Origin: Kiritimatiellia bacterium
Lineage (GTDB): Bacteria > Verrucomicrobiota > Kiritimatiellia > RFP12 > UBA1067
DNA: 33,378 nt
Direction of reading: 5' to 3'
Assembly (NCBI GenBank): GCA_017542055.1
Contig: JAFXXW010000018.1
Span: forward strand, 1-33,378
The number at the start of each line of letters is the position of its first letter. Positions within the stretch are counted from its first letter, which is position 1. Shown here piece after piece: positions 6,671 to 14,881 of this stretch. The position numbers were made by a program, and so were the translations under genes. The notes below the pieces were generated by a model. That model saw nothing but the letters and a program-made list of their open reading frames with translations, searched no databases and had not been told where the DNA came from.

Positions 6671-7690
6671 ATGATGATTGCCAAGAGCGTGCGGAAACTG
6701 GAAGGCTACGTTCCGGGGGAACAACCCAAGAACCGGAACGTGATCAAGCTCAACACCAACGAAAATCCGTATCCGCCCAGCCCCAAGTGCGCGGAGGTGC
6801 TGAAGAATTTCGATCTGGACGATCTGCGGAGATATCCGGATCCGGACTGCACGGAACTCAAGGCGGCTTTGGCCAAACTGAACGGCACCACGCCGGACCG
6901 GATTTTCGTGGGGAACGGGTCGGACGAGATTCTGGCGTTGGCGGCCCGGGCGTTCGTGGAGAACGACGAGGCGATCGGGTCGCTTGATCCGTCCTATTCG
7001 CTGTACAAGACGCTGGCGGCCATTCGCGACGTGAAGTGGGTGGGCAACCGGACGGACGGCAAGGTGGCGCTGTTCCTCTGGACCAATCCCAACGCCCCCA
7101 CCGGCACTTTGGCGGCGCGGGATTTCGTGGCCAAGACGGCCAAGTCGTTCAAGGGCGTCATGCTGGTGGACGAGGCCTATGCCGATTTTTCGCGGGACAA
7201 CTGCATGGCGCTCGCGACCGCGCCGGGCAACCGCAACGTGATCGTGATGCGGACTTTTTCCAAGTCGTTTTCGCTGGCGGGGTTGCGCGTGGGCTACTGC
7301 GTGGGGCCCAAGCCGCTCATCGAGGCGCTCGTCAAGGTCAAGGACTCCTACAACGTGGACGCGATCGCCCAGAAGGTGGCTTTGGCGGCGGTGAAAGACG
7401 TCAAATGGATGCGCGCGAACGTCAAAAAGGTGGTGGCCACGCGCACGAAAGTGGCGGAGGCGATGCGCCTGCGAGGCTGGACGGTGAACGAAAGCGAGTC
7501 CAACTTCCTGTTCGCCCGGCCGCCGGCGGGCATCGAGGCGGAATCGGTGTTCCGGGAGCTCCGGCGCCGGAACATCTTCGTGCGTTGGTGGGGCATCAAG
7601 AACGTCCGCGACTTCATCCGCGTAACCATCGGTACGGACGGACAGATGCAGGCGTTCCTGCGCGAACTGGAAAGAATCCGCAGGCGGTGA
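6671..7690 (+). CDS. hisC: Histidinol-phosphate aminotransferase-like class I/II aminotransferase
   Basis: A 339-residue fold-type I PLP enzyme. It shows LNTNENPYPPSP near the N-terminus, FVGNGSDEIL around residue 79, TNPNAPTG around 138, DEAYADF around 167 and RTFSKSFSLAGLRVGY with the predicted PLP lysine Lys198. These are characteristic of HisC, which converts imidazole-acetol phosphate and glutamate to histidinol phosphate; related members act on aromatic amino acids. The start ATG at 6671 (followed by another ATG) is preferred over an in-frame GTG at 6659 because a GGTGGGGG purine run precedes it. No other histidine genes are nearby, so a side role is possible. Its stop overlaps the following kinase's GTG start. 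Confidence 0.88.
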   Translation: MMIAKSVRKLEGYVPGEQPKNRNVIKLNTNENPYPPSPKCAEVLKNFDLDDLRRYPDPDCTELKAALAKLNGTTPDRIFVGNGSDEILALAARAFVENDEAIGSLDPSYSLYKTLAAIRDVKWVGNRTDGKVALFLWTNPNAPTGTLAARDFVAKTAKSFKGVMLVDEAYADFSRDNCMALATAPGNRNVIVMRTFSKSFSLAGLRVGYCVGPKPLIEALVKVKDSYNVDAIAQKVALAAVKDVKWMRANVKKVVATRTKVAEAMRLRGWTVNESESNFLFARPPAGIEAESVFRELRRRNIFVRWWGIKNVRDFIRVTIGTDGQMQAFLRELERIRRR

Positions 7691-8736
7691 AGAACTTTTT
7701 CAAAGGCGTCCGCAAGCATATCGGCAAACTCGACGCCGCCACGCTGCGCGAACAGTACCGGTTGGTGTCGGACGAATTCGATTTCTTCGAGACGGTGTTT
7801 CGCGCCATCAAGGAAGGCATCGTGGTGCTGGACGAGAACGGTTCGGTGGTGTACCAGAATCCTTTCGCGGAAGAAGTGCTGGGCAAGGGCGGGGTGGAGC
7901 GGCTGGGAATCGCGCTAGGGACGAGTTCCAAGCGGGAATTGACCGTGACCTATCCGGAAGAGCGCTGTTTGGAGCTGCAGACGATGCCGCTCGAGCGCAA
8001 GTCCACGCTCTTGATCGTCCGCGACGTGACGGGAGAGCGTCGCCACACGGAAGAGGCGTTGATGGCGGCCGGGCAGAGCGCGGTGCGGGATCTGGCGGCC
8101 GGAGTGGCGCACGAAATCGGCAATCCGCTCAACGCCTTGAGTCTCAATCTGCAGTTGATGGCGCGGGAGAATCCGGGCGACGAACTGATCGAGACGTGCA
8201 AACACCAGGTGAAGCGGCTGGACGGCATCATCCGCGATTTCCTGCAGGCTTTGCGGCCCAGCCGGCCGTGTCTGGTTCCGGGCAACGTGGCCGAGCCGCT
8301 GGCGGAATGTCTGAAGGCGCTCAAGATCCGTTTCGAGGAAAAGCACATCCGGGTGGTGTTGAACATTCCGCGCGCGCTGCCGATGGTGGCGATGGACAAG
8401 AACCAGTTGGAGCAGGTGTTCTTCAATCTCTTTAAGAACGCGTTGGAGGCGATGGGCGACGGAGGCGAAATCGAAGTGGCTGTGCGCGCCAACGACGCGG
8501 ACGTGGAGGTGCGCATCCAGGATTCTGGCACGGGGATGGACGCGGAGCAGCTGAAGCATCTCTTCGAGCCGTACCGCACCTCCAAGGCGGAAGGGACGGG
8601 ACTGGGGCTGATGATCACGGCGCGCATCGTGCACGAACATGGCGGCACGATCGGCGCGGAAAGCGAGGTGGGCAAGGGTACGGCGTTTACCGTGCGGCTG
8701 CCGAGAATCGAAAGACGCATTCGGGCTTTGAAGTAA
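7687..8736 (+). CDS. NtrB-type PAS sensor histidine kinase
   Basis: A 349-residue soluble kinase with no membrane segment. A PAS-like domain (about 30-115, GIVVLDENGSVVYQNPFAEE) is followed by a HisKA dimerisation domain with the phosphoacceptor His142 in VAHEIGNPLNAL, then an HATPase domain with the N box FFNLFKNALEAM, a DSGTGM G1 box and GTGLGLMI. The GTG start at 7687 overlaps the hisC stop (GTGA), and there is no separate ribosome site, so translation is coupled. The sigma-54 response regulator follows two bases downstream, so the pair resembles NtrB/NtrC. The cytoplasmic signal is unknown. Confidence 0.9.
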   Translation: MKNFFKGVRKHIGKLDAATLREQYRLVSDEFDFFETVFRAIKEGIVVLDENGSVVYQNPFAEEVLGKGGVERLGIALGTSSKRELTVTYPEERCLELQTMPLERKSTLLIVRDVTGERRHTEEALMAAGQSAVRDLAAGVAHEIGNPLNALSLNLQLMARENPGDELIETCKHQVKRLDGIIRDFLQALRPSRPCLVPGNVAEPLAECLKALKIRFEEKHIRVVLNIPRALPMVAMDKNQLEQVFFNLFKNALEAMGDGGEIEVAVRANDADVEVRIQDSGTGMDAEQLKHLFEPYRTSKAEGTGLGLMITARIVHEHGGTIGAESEVGKGTAFTVRLPRIERRIRALK

Positions 8737-8738
8737 TC

Positions 8739-10100
8739 ATGGGCAAGGTTAAAATACTGATCGTGGACGACGAAGCCGCCATCCGGGCCGTAATGGCGCG
8801 GGCGCTGGGCGGCAAGTACGAATGTCTGACCGCTTCGGGCGGGGAGGAAGCGCTGAAGTTGCTCCGGGAAGAGCCGGGAATCAGGCTGATGCTTTCCGAC
8901 ATCCGCATGCCGGGCATGGACGGCGTGGAACTGCTCAAACGGGCCAAGGCGATCGACAAGTCGCTGGTGTGCATTCTCCTCACGGCCTACGGCACGGTGG
9001 AATTGGCGGTGGCGGCGATGAAGGACGGCGCGGACGATTTTCTGACCAAGCCCATCACCGATCTCGACCAGCTGGAACTCAGGGTGGAGCGCGCGCTCAA
9101 AACCGTCAAGCTGGAGGAGGAGGTAAAGGCGCTGAAGACCCGGTTGGCGGAGAAATATTCGCTTGAAAACTTCACCGGCAGTTCGGAAGCGATGCAAAAG
9201 GTGTACGCGCGCATCCGTCAGGCGGCGAAAAGCAACGCCAACGTGCTCATCGAGGGGCCGAGCGGCACCGGCAAGGAGCTGGTGGCGCAGGCGTTGCACA
9301 ACTTGAGCGCCCGGTCCAAGGGTCCGTTCGTGGCGGTGGAATGCGCGGCTTTGAGCTCCACGTTGCTGGAAAGCGAACTTTTCGGGCATGAAAAGGGGGC
9401 GTTCACCGATGCCATCAAGGAGCGGCAGGGTCGTTTCGAATTGGCGGACGGAGGCACGCTTTTTCTGGACGAAATCAGCGAAATCGACGCGTCCACCCAG
9501 GTGAAGCTGCTGAGGGTACTGGAGACGCGCACCTTCCAGCGCGTGGGCGGGTCCAAGGACATCAAGACCGACATCCGCATCGTGGCGGCGACGAATCGCG
9601 ATTTGCGCCAATACGTGGCGGAGGGGAAGTTCCGCGAAGATCTGTACTACCGGCTGAACGTGATTGACATCCATTTGCCGGCTTTGAAGGACCGGCCGGG
9701 CGATATCGCGCTCTTGGTGAACCGGTTCCTCAAGGAATTCTGCCGCGAAAACGGCGTCAAGGCGAAGGTAGTGGAGCCGGAGGCCATGCGCGCGCTCGAG
9801 AATTACGATTGGCCGGGCAACGTGCGGGAACTGAGGAACGCGGTTGAGAAGATGGTGGTGCTGTCGGAAGGCGAACGGCTGGGGATGGACGATCTGCCGT
9901 ACGAAATCGCCCATGCGCGGACGCTGGAAGCGTCGGTTCCGGCGGTGATGGCCGGGAGCGGCGTGAACATCAAAGAAATGGAAAAGGCGAAGATCCTGTC
10001 CACGCTGGAGCGTTTCCATTACAACAAGACGCGGGCGGCGGAAGAGTTGGGCATAAGTCGCCGGACCTTGCACCGGAAGCTGAACGAATGGAAAAGCTGA
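8739..10100 (+). CDS. Sigma-54-dependent NtrC-family response regulator
   Basis: A 453-residue protein with three domains. The receiver (1-120) has acidic Asp10/Asp11, phosphoacceptor Asp54 in LSDIRMPGMDG and the K of FLTKPI. The AAA+ domain (about 145-385) has Walker A GPSGTGKE, the intact sigma-54 contact loop GAFTDA and Walker B GGTLFLDEI. The C-terminus is a Fis-type helix-turn-helix, RAAEELGISRRTLHRKLNEW. It activates transcription from sigma-54 promoters on phosphorylation by the kinase just upstream. Its last 13 bases overlap the Ser/Thr kinase gene. No clear -24/-12 promoter was recognised in the window. Confidence 0.95.
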   Translation: MGKVKILIVDDEAAIRAVMARALGGKYECLTASGGEEALKLLREEPGIRLMLSDIRMPGMDGVELLKRAKAIDKSLVCILLTAYGTVELAVAAMKDGADDFLTKPITDLDQLELRVERALKTVKLEEEVKALKTRLAEKYSLENFTGSSEAMQKVYARIRQAAKSNANVLIEGPSGTGKELVAQALHNLSARSKGPFVAVECAALSSTLLESELFGHEKGAFTDAIKERQGRFELADGGTLFLDEISEIDASTQVKLLRVLETRTFQRVGGSKDIKTDIRIVAATNRDLRQYVAEGKFREDLYYRLNVIDIHLPALKDRPGDIALLVNRFLKEFCRENGVKAKVVEPEAMRALENYDWPGNVRELRNAVEKMVVLSEGERLGMDDLPYEIAHARTLEASVPAVMAGSGVNIKEMEKAKILSTLERFHYNKTRAAEELGISRRTLHRKLNEWKS

Positions 10101-10966
10101 GACTTTTGCAGAAAATAGGCGAAGGCGGCATGTCCACGGTGTGGAAGGCGTGGGACAAGGTGAACGAACGCACGGTGGCCGTGAAGGTGCTCAAGCCGGA
10201 ATACGCCAAGCGGGCCGAGGAGGTGCGGAACTTCCGCAAGGAAGAGCGCATCATGGAGGAGATGAAGCATCCGGGCATCGTGCAGGCGTACGAATTCGCC
10301 AAAGACCACGAAGAGTGGTATTATGTGATGGAATACGTCGACGGCTATTCTTTCGGCGAGTTTTTGCGCCGGAAATTGCACGTGCGCGAGGTGGATTGCC
10401 TGCTTCTTTGCGAATCGGTGGCGTCGGCTTTGGACTACGCGTGGAACAATCACGGACTGGTCCATTGCGACCTCAAGCCGGAGAATCTGATGGTCAACCA
10501 GGACGGCATTATCAAGGTCATGGACCTGGGGATCGCGCATCAGTTCGAACCGCGCGCCAACGGCGAGCGGGAAATTCCAGACCATGTCACCGGCACGCCC
10601 GCCTATATCAGTCCCGAACTCGTCTATGGCGATCTGGAGCCCGATTGCCGCTCCGACATCTATTCGATGGGCGCCACGCTCTACCATCTGGCCACCGGGC
10701 GGATGCTGTTCAACAATCTCGATCCGGTGGACACCATGCGCGCGCACTGCGACGAGCACATGCAGTCGCCCGATCCGCGCAACTACCGCATCGAGCTGTC
10801 GGAGGGATTCGCCCAGCTGCTGGAGGCGATGCTGGTCAAGAATCGCGACTGGCGCATCCAGAACTGGCAGGACGTGATCGAGATGTGCCGCGAAGTGGAG
10901 CGGGGCACCTGGTTCAAGCCGCGTCGCACTCCCGGGGCAAGTTCCATCAAACTCGATTTTTGCTGA
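10088..10966 (+). CDS. Soluble Hanks-type Ser/Thr protein kinase (non-RD)
   Basis: A 292-residue kinase that is almost only a catalytic domain, with no membrane anchor or sensor domain. The glycine loop is GEGGMSTVWKA, the ATP lysine is Lys33 (VAVKVLK), the catalytic loop is HCDLKPENLM (Asp128, Lys130), and the magnesium motif is DLG (Asp146) rather than DFG. The activation segment ends in TGTPAYISPE. Cys127 in place of Arg makes it a non-RD kinase, a class often regulated without activation-loop phosphorylation. The gene starts inside the response regulator's 3' end (13-bp overlap), implying linked expression with the two-component pair. ispH follows after 6 bp. Confidence 0.9.
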   Translation: MEKLRLLQKIGEGGMSTVWKAWDKVNERTVAVKVLKPEYAKRAEEVRNFRKEERIMEEMKHPGIVQAYEFAKDHEEWYYVMEYVDGYSFGEFLRRKLHVREVDCLLLCESVASALDYAWNNHGLVHCDLKPENLMVNQDGIIKVMDLGIAHQFEPRANGEREIPDHVTGTPAYISPELVYGDLEPDCRSDIYSMGATLYHLATGRMLFNNLDPVDTMRAHCDEHMQSPDPRNYRIELSEGFAQLLEAMLVKNRDWRIQNWQDVIEMCREVERGTWFKPRRTPGASSIKLDFC

Positions 10967-10972
10967 AGAGAG

Positions 10973-11749
10973 ATGGAGATAGTCAAGATAGTCCCGCATG
11001 GTTTCTGCGCCGGGGTGATCGGGGCGCTGAAGAAGGCGCTCAGTCTCGAGGGTACGGTGTATTGCCTGCACGAACTCGTCCACAACGAAATCGTGGTGGC
11101 GGATCTGAAGGCGCGCGGATTTGTGTTCGTGGAGCGGGTGGAGGAAGTGCCGGAGGGATCTACCGTCCTTTTCTCGGCGCACGGGGTTTCGCCGGCGGTG
11201 CGGCAGGCGGCTCGGGCGCGCAACCTGAAGGTGGTGGACGCCACTTGTCCGTTTGTCCAGCGGGTGCACGACGAGGCCAGACGATATACCGAGCAAGGCA
11301 AGTTCGTGTATGTGATAGGCAAGCGCGACCACGTGGAAGTGCAGGGGATATTGGGCGAGATCAAGAATCGCCAGGAGCCGCTGCCGTACCGGATAGCGGT
11401 AGTGTCGCAGACCACGATGAATTCGGACGAGGTGGCGGCCCGGATCGAGGAATTGAGGCGGACGCACGAGGTGGAAACGTCGGCGCAGGTGTGCAACGCC
11501 ACCAAACTTCGCCAGGATGCGGTACGGAATTTCACGGGCGACGCCTTGCTGGTGCTGGGATCGGCCAACAGCTCCAACACCCGCGAACTGGGCGAGGTGG
11601 CGCGGTGCGCCAAGGTTTTTCGCGCGGGCACCATCGAAGAAGTGAAAGCGTTGGATTTGAGCGGAGTAAAAGTATTGGGCGTGACGTCGGGGGCGTCCAC
11701 GCCGGAAAGTTTCTACGAGGAGGCGATAAATGTTCTTGCTGATCGCTAG
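10973..11749 (+). CDS. ispH: 4-hydroxy-3-methylbut-2-enyl diphosphate reductase
   Basis: The last enzyme of the MEP isoprenoid pathway, reducing HMBPP to IPP and DMAPP with an iron-sulfur cluster. The three cluster cysteines are Cys12 (HGFCAGV), Cys92 (DATCPFV) and Cys174 (QVCNATK). Active-site residues His37, His70 and Glu122 (DHVEVQG) and TTMN (147-150) are present. At 258 residues it is about 50 shorter than the E. coli enzyme (about 316), and several motifs deviate: QVCNATKLRQ for the usual ICYATTNRQ, and GSANSSNT for GSKNSSNS. It starts with an AGAGAG ribosome site 6 bp after the kinase gene and overlaps the next gene by 20 bp. Confidence 0.9.
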   Translation: MEIVKIVPHGFCAGVIGALKKALSLEGTVYCLHELVHNEIVVADLKARGFVFVERVEEVPEGSTVLFSAHGVSPAVRQAARARNLKVVDATCPFVQRVHDEARRYTEQGKFVYVIGKRDHVEVQGILGEIKNRQEPLPYRIAVVSQTTMNSDEVAARIEELRRTHEVETSAQVCNATKLRQDAVRNFTGDALLVLGSANSSNTRELGEVARCAKVFRAGTIEEVKALDLSGVKVLGVTSGASTPESFYEEAINVLADR

Positions 11750-12887
11750 TTTGATGCTGGCCGACATCCAGATAGTGAATGGAGTGGCCTACGAGTGCAA
11801 AGACGGAATCTGCATGCCGGTGGAAATGCCGGGCGAGGAGGAGCTGCAGGACGGGCCGTTCGCGTTTCCGATGTTCGGGGCCGGGAACGAGGAAGCGCCG
11901 CTGGAGATGTTGCCGGAGGAGTTGTCGCCGCGGCTCAAGATGGGCTATATGGACAAGGCGGAATTCCTTGCGTTCCTGCGCGGCGAGGAGGCGGAAGACG
12001 ACGGTTTCGCGGACAAGTCCATCTTGGCAATTTTGGTGCTGGCGCTTTTGGGCGGGCTATTGATGAATCTCACGCCGTGCGTGCTGCCGATGATACCCAT
12101 CAACCTGATGATCATCGGCAAGTCGTTCCGCAAGGGGCTGGCGTACGGGCTGGGCATCGCCTTCAGTTACGGGGCGCTGGGACTGGCGGCGTCGTTGGGC
12201 GGAATGGCGTTCGGGGAGATCCAGGGGTCGCCTTGGTTCAATCTGGCGGTTTCGGGGGTGTTTTTCGCGTTGGCGCTGTCGATGTTCGGCGTATTCTTCA
12301 TCGATTTTTCCAAGTACCGGTTCAATTCTTCCAGCGCGTTCGTGATGGGCATGCTGTCGGCCGTTTTGGCGGGGGCGTGCGTGGCGCCGGTGCTGATTTC
12401 GGTCTTGTTCCTGACCGCCAAATTCGTGGCGCAGGGCAACTATCTGGCGTTGGGGCTGCCGTTCGTGCTGGGTCTCGGCATGGCGCTACCTTGGCCGCTG
12501 TTGGGGGCCGGAATGGGGGTGCTGCCCAAGCCGGGCGCCTGGATGGGCAGGGTCAACAAGTTTTTCGGCGTGGTGGTGTTGCTGTTCGCCGGTTATTACG
12601 GCTATCTCGGGGTGAACGGGCTGATTGGCGCGGAAGCGTCGGGCGAGGGCATGACGGTAGACGATTTCCGATTGCCGGAATCGCGGCCAGTGCTGGTGGA
12701 TTGTTGGGCCACCTGGTGCAAGAACTGCGCGGCGATGGAGCGCACCACGCTGAAGGACCCGGAAGTCAAAGCCGCGCTCGAGAACTTTACGGTAATCCGT
12801 CTCCAGGCCGAGGATATTGCCAAACTGAAGGCGATTCCCGGTTTCGAATCCGTTCAGGGGCTGCCGGCCTTTGCGGTGTTCGAATGA
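11730..12887 (+). CDS. Reduced DsbD-type thiol:disulfide interchange protein
   Basis: A 385-residue membrane protein that would carry electrons from cytoplasmic thioredoxin to the periplasm. The DsbD/CcdA transmembrane domain (about 95-300) has its paired cysteines in LTPCVLPM (Cys117) and GACVAPV (Cys217). The C-terminal thioredoxin domain has WATWCKNC (Cys330, Cys333). The usual N-terminal nDsbD immunoglobulin-like domain is missing; only a leader-like hydrophobic start and a short peptide, AYECKDGICMPVE (Cys23, Cys28), remain, resembling the active-site end of nDsbD. The ATG at 11730 lies inside ispH. It ends 7 bp from the convergent metallophosphoesterase, with only a 5-bp inverted repeat there and no convincing terminator. 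Confidence 0.87.
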   Translation: MFLLIASLMLADIQIVNGVAYECKDGICMPVEMPGEEELQDGPFAFPMFGAGNEEAPLEMLPEELSPRLKMGYMDKAEFLAFLRGEEAEDDGFADKSILAILVLALLGGLLMNLTPCVLPMIPINLMIIGKSFRKGLAYGLGIAFSYGALGLAASLGGMAFGEIQGSPWFNLAVSGVFFALALSMFGVFFIDFSKYRFNSSSAFVMGMLSAVLAGACVAPVLISVLFLTAKFVAQGNYLALGLPFVLGLGMALPWPLLGAGMGVLPKPGAWMGRVNKFFGVVVLLFAGYYGYLGVNGLIGAEASGEGMTVDDFRLPESRPVLVDCWATWCKNCAAMERTTLKDPEVKAALENFTVIRLQAEDIAKLKAIPGFESVQGLPAFAVFE

Positions 12888-12894
12888 CCGGATT

Positions 12895-13635
12895 TTAGTA
12901 TTCCGGCGAATCGGTATCGCCCGAAAGCAGCCAGGCTGGCGGCTGGAAGGGCAGACCGGCGAACGAGTCGAGATAATGCCGGAAATCGAAGGGCAGACGA
13001 CGGATTTCGATCGTTTCGGCCACATCGTCGTAGATCGCGTAGGAAGAGAATGGGTCTCGCCGGGGGTAGCCCACCGAGCCTACGTTTACGATATACCGGA
13101 GTCCCGGCTGGAGGCAGAGAAAGGCGGCTTCCGTACGCAGAATGCGACCTGAACCGGTGAGGCACCAGGTCTCCTGCTTGTGGGTGTGGCCGATGAAAAC
13201 CAACCGGGCGGAACTGTAAGAAAAATCGATCATGGCATCGCGCTCGCACGCGATGTAGGCGAAGGAGTAGGGGGCGGAAAACGCGCCGTGCGCGCAGACG
13301 AAGGACGATTCTTCGTGGGTATAGGGGAGCGCGGCGATGTGTTCGAGCCGGTCCATGCCCAGTTCGTCGCGGGCGATGCAGTCAACTTTGTAGTTGGGGT
13401 TGCAGATCACTTCCTGGACGGGCAGGATTCCCGCGCAGGCGGCGTCGTGGTTGCCCATCAGCCATACATCGCACTTGCCGACGGCCAATTCGTAGCTGGC
13501 GAGCGCCCCGTAGCCGTAGCCGGTGATGTCGCCGAGACAGATGATCTTGTCCGCGCCCTGCTCGCGCGCGTCGTAGAGGGCGTTTTTGAAGGCCAGCGGA
13601 TTGGCGTGGATGTCACTTAGAATGGCGTATTTCAT
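12895..13635 (-). CDS. Calcineurin-like metallophosphoesterase
   Basis: A 246-residue phosphoesterase with the complete dinuclear metal motif set: DIHAN (Asp8, His10), GDITGYG (Asp36), GNHDA (Asn62, His63), AHGA (His116) and GHTH (His150, His152). It belongs to the group with YfcE and MJ0936-like phosphodiesterases. The substrate cannot be told from sequence. It is the last gene of the ddl-to-here minus-strand run, and its 5' end overlaps the flippase gene by 23 bp. There is no evident Shine-Dalgarno site, so translational coupling is likely. It is convergent with the DsbD-like gene. Confidence 0.88.
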   Translation of the reverse strand: MKYAILSDIHANPLAFKNALYDAREQGADKIICLGDITGYGYGALASYELAVGKCDVWLMGNHDAACAGILPVQEVICNPNYKVDCIARDELGMDRLEHIAALPYTHEESSFVCAHGAFSAPYSFAYIACERDAMIDFSYSSARLVFIGHTHKQETWCLTGSGRILRTEAAFLCLQPGLRYIVNVGSVGYPRRDPFSSYAIYDDVAETIEIRRLPFDFRHYLDSFAGLPFQPPAWLLSGDTDSPEY

Positions 13636-14881
13636 TGATCGCGAATCCGGCTTTGGCCAAGCTGGCCAAGGTGAAGTACGTCAGCATGGCCCGGAGGCTG
13701 TGGATGGGCAACGCCATCAGCACCGGCGGCAGGCCCAGATTGAGCGGCAGCCACCACTTGAGGAACGAGAAGCGCGCGGCGCTGACTTCGGTTTGGGTGT
13801 GGATAGTCTGGATGGCGGTGATGACGTTGATGCCGATCAGCCAGGGAATGGCCCAGCTGTAGGGGGCGTAGGAGTCGCCGTGCGGCAGGAATTCCAGAAT
13901 GGGCCGGCCGAACAGGGCGAAGAAGACGGCCAACGCGCCGCCTCCCAGGACGATGGCGACGGAAGCTTTGACGACGAGCGGACGCGTCGGTCGGCCGGTT
14001 TCGGCGGCTTCGGCGGTGAAGGGGAAGAGAACGGTCAGCAGGGTGGTGGAGAACATGACCGTTATTTCGGAAAAGCGCGTGACCATGTAGTAGGCGGCCG
14101 ATTCCACGTCGGGCAGATTGTGCCGGACCAGCGTCTGCTCGGTCAGCCCCAGGATCTTGGCGGAGAGCTGGTAGCCGGCCATGCCGAGGAAGAGCAAGGC
14201 AAAGCGACGCACGACGGGGCGCGACCAGTAACTTTCGGCGCGGACGGCGAGTTCTTTGCGGAGCAACCAGATGGAGGCGAGGATGTTGACCGAAGGGGTG
14301 GAGGCCTGGCCTACGAAATAGCCGGAAAGCGGACGGAAAGGCATGGCGATCAGCATGGATACGAGTCGCACCGGGGAACAAATCAAAGTCATTATGGAAA
14401 TGGCCTTGAATTTTTTGAGCGCCTGGAGGGCGTTGGCGTAGATGGGCGCCACGCAACCGACAAAGGCGGAAGCGATGACGAGAATGCCGAGCGAACCCTT
14501 GACGATGCGGATTTTGTCCAGGAAAAACGGCATGGTCAGGGCGCAAACGACGATGGCCAGAACCATAAAACCGCCTACCGCCAAGAATACGCTGCGCATC
14601 AGCGTTTTCATTTTGCCGAATTCGCCCCGGGTGGCGAGGGTGTTGAGTTCTTTGGTGAAGGTGACCGCGAAAATCGAAGCCGGCAACGCCAGGAATTCGG
14701 CAAAGGAGGCGAGCGGCAGCACGGCGCCCAGTTCGGACGGGTCGATGTATTTGGGCACCAGCCACAGCCCCACGAAAACGTTAAGTACGTCCGCCACGCG
14801 GAAAGCGCAGAACATCATGAGCGAATACCACCAGAAGTCGCCCAGTTTGAGATGGATGCGATTTAGCAGGCGGGCGATCAT
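13613..14881 (-). CDS. Multi-pass polysaccharide flippase-like protein (MOP superfamily)
   Basis: A 422-residue protein with roughly 10-12 hydrophobic segments, such as FMVLAIVVCALTMPFFL and ASVAIVLGGGALAVFFALF. The pattern matches Wzx-like oligosaccharide or lipid-linked flippases of the MATE/MOP superfamily; the N-terminus (FWWYSLMMFCAFRVADVLNV) fits the first helix. The transported molecule is unknown. MurJ is another member of the superfamily, and the operon is rich in cell-wall genes, but I see no decisive MurJ signature. The ATG at 14881 overlaps the mutL stop (ATGA). An in-frame extension to 15214 is read-through of mutL in another frame and is rejected. Confidence 0.75.
   Translation of the reverse strand: MIARLLNRIHLKLGDFWWYSLMMFCAFRVADVLNVFVGLWLVPKYIDPSELGAVLPLASFAEFLALPASIFAVTFTKELNTLATRGEFGKMKTLMRSVFLAVGGFMVLAIVVCALTMPFFLDKIRIVKGSLGILVIASAFVGCVAPIYANALQALKKFKAISIMTLICSPVRLVSMLIAMPFRPLSGYFVGQASTPSVNILASIWLLRKELAVRAESYWSRPVVRRFALLFLGMAGYQLSAKILGLTEQTLVRHNLPDVESAAYYMVTRFSEITVMFSTTLLTVLFPFTAEAAETGRPTRPLVVKASVAIVLGGGALAVFFALFGRPILEFLPHGDSYAPYSWAIPWLIGINVITAIQTIHTQTEVSAARFSFLKWWLPLNLGLPPVLMALPIHSLRAMLTYFTLASLAKAGFAINEIRHSK

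Noticed and set aside
7950-10073. A 707-codon open frame on the minus strand opposite the two-component genes
   Set aside because: It is antisense to clear NtrB/NtrC-type proteins; its translation is Arg/His/Leu-rich with no recognisable motif, as expected for the shadow of a GC-rich coding strand.
12880-12907. Terminator between the convergent DsbD-like and phosphoesterase genes
   Set aside because: Only a CCGGA/TCCGG 5-bp repeat with a 9-base loop and no T-tract on either side; too weak to call.
13586-14866. Long plus-strand open frame over the flippase gene (and a similar one over mutL, 15112-16641)
   Set aside because: Gly/Asp/Gln-rich translations with no homology signals; the opposite strand encodes recognisable membrane and MutL proteins in a continuous overlapping operon.
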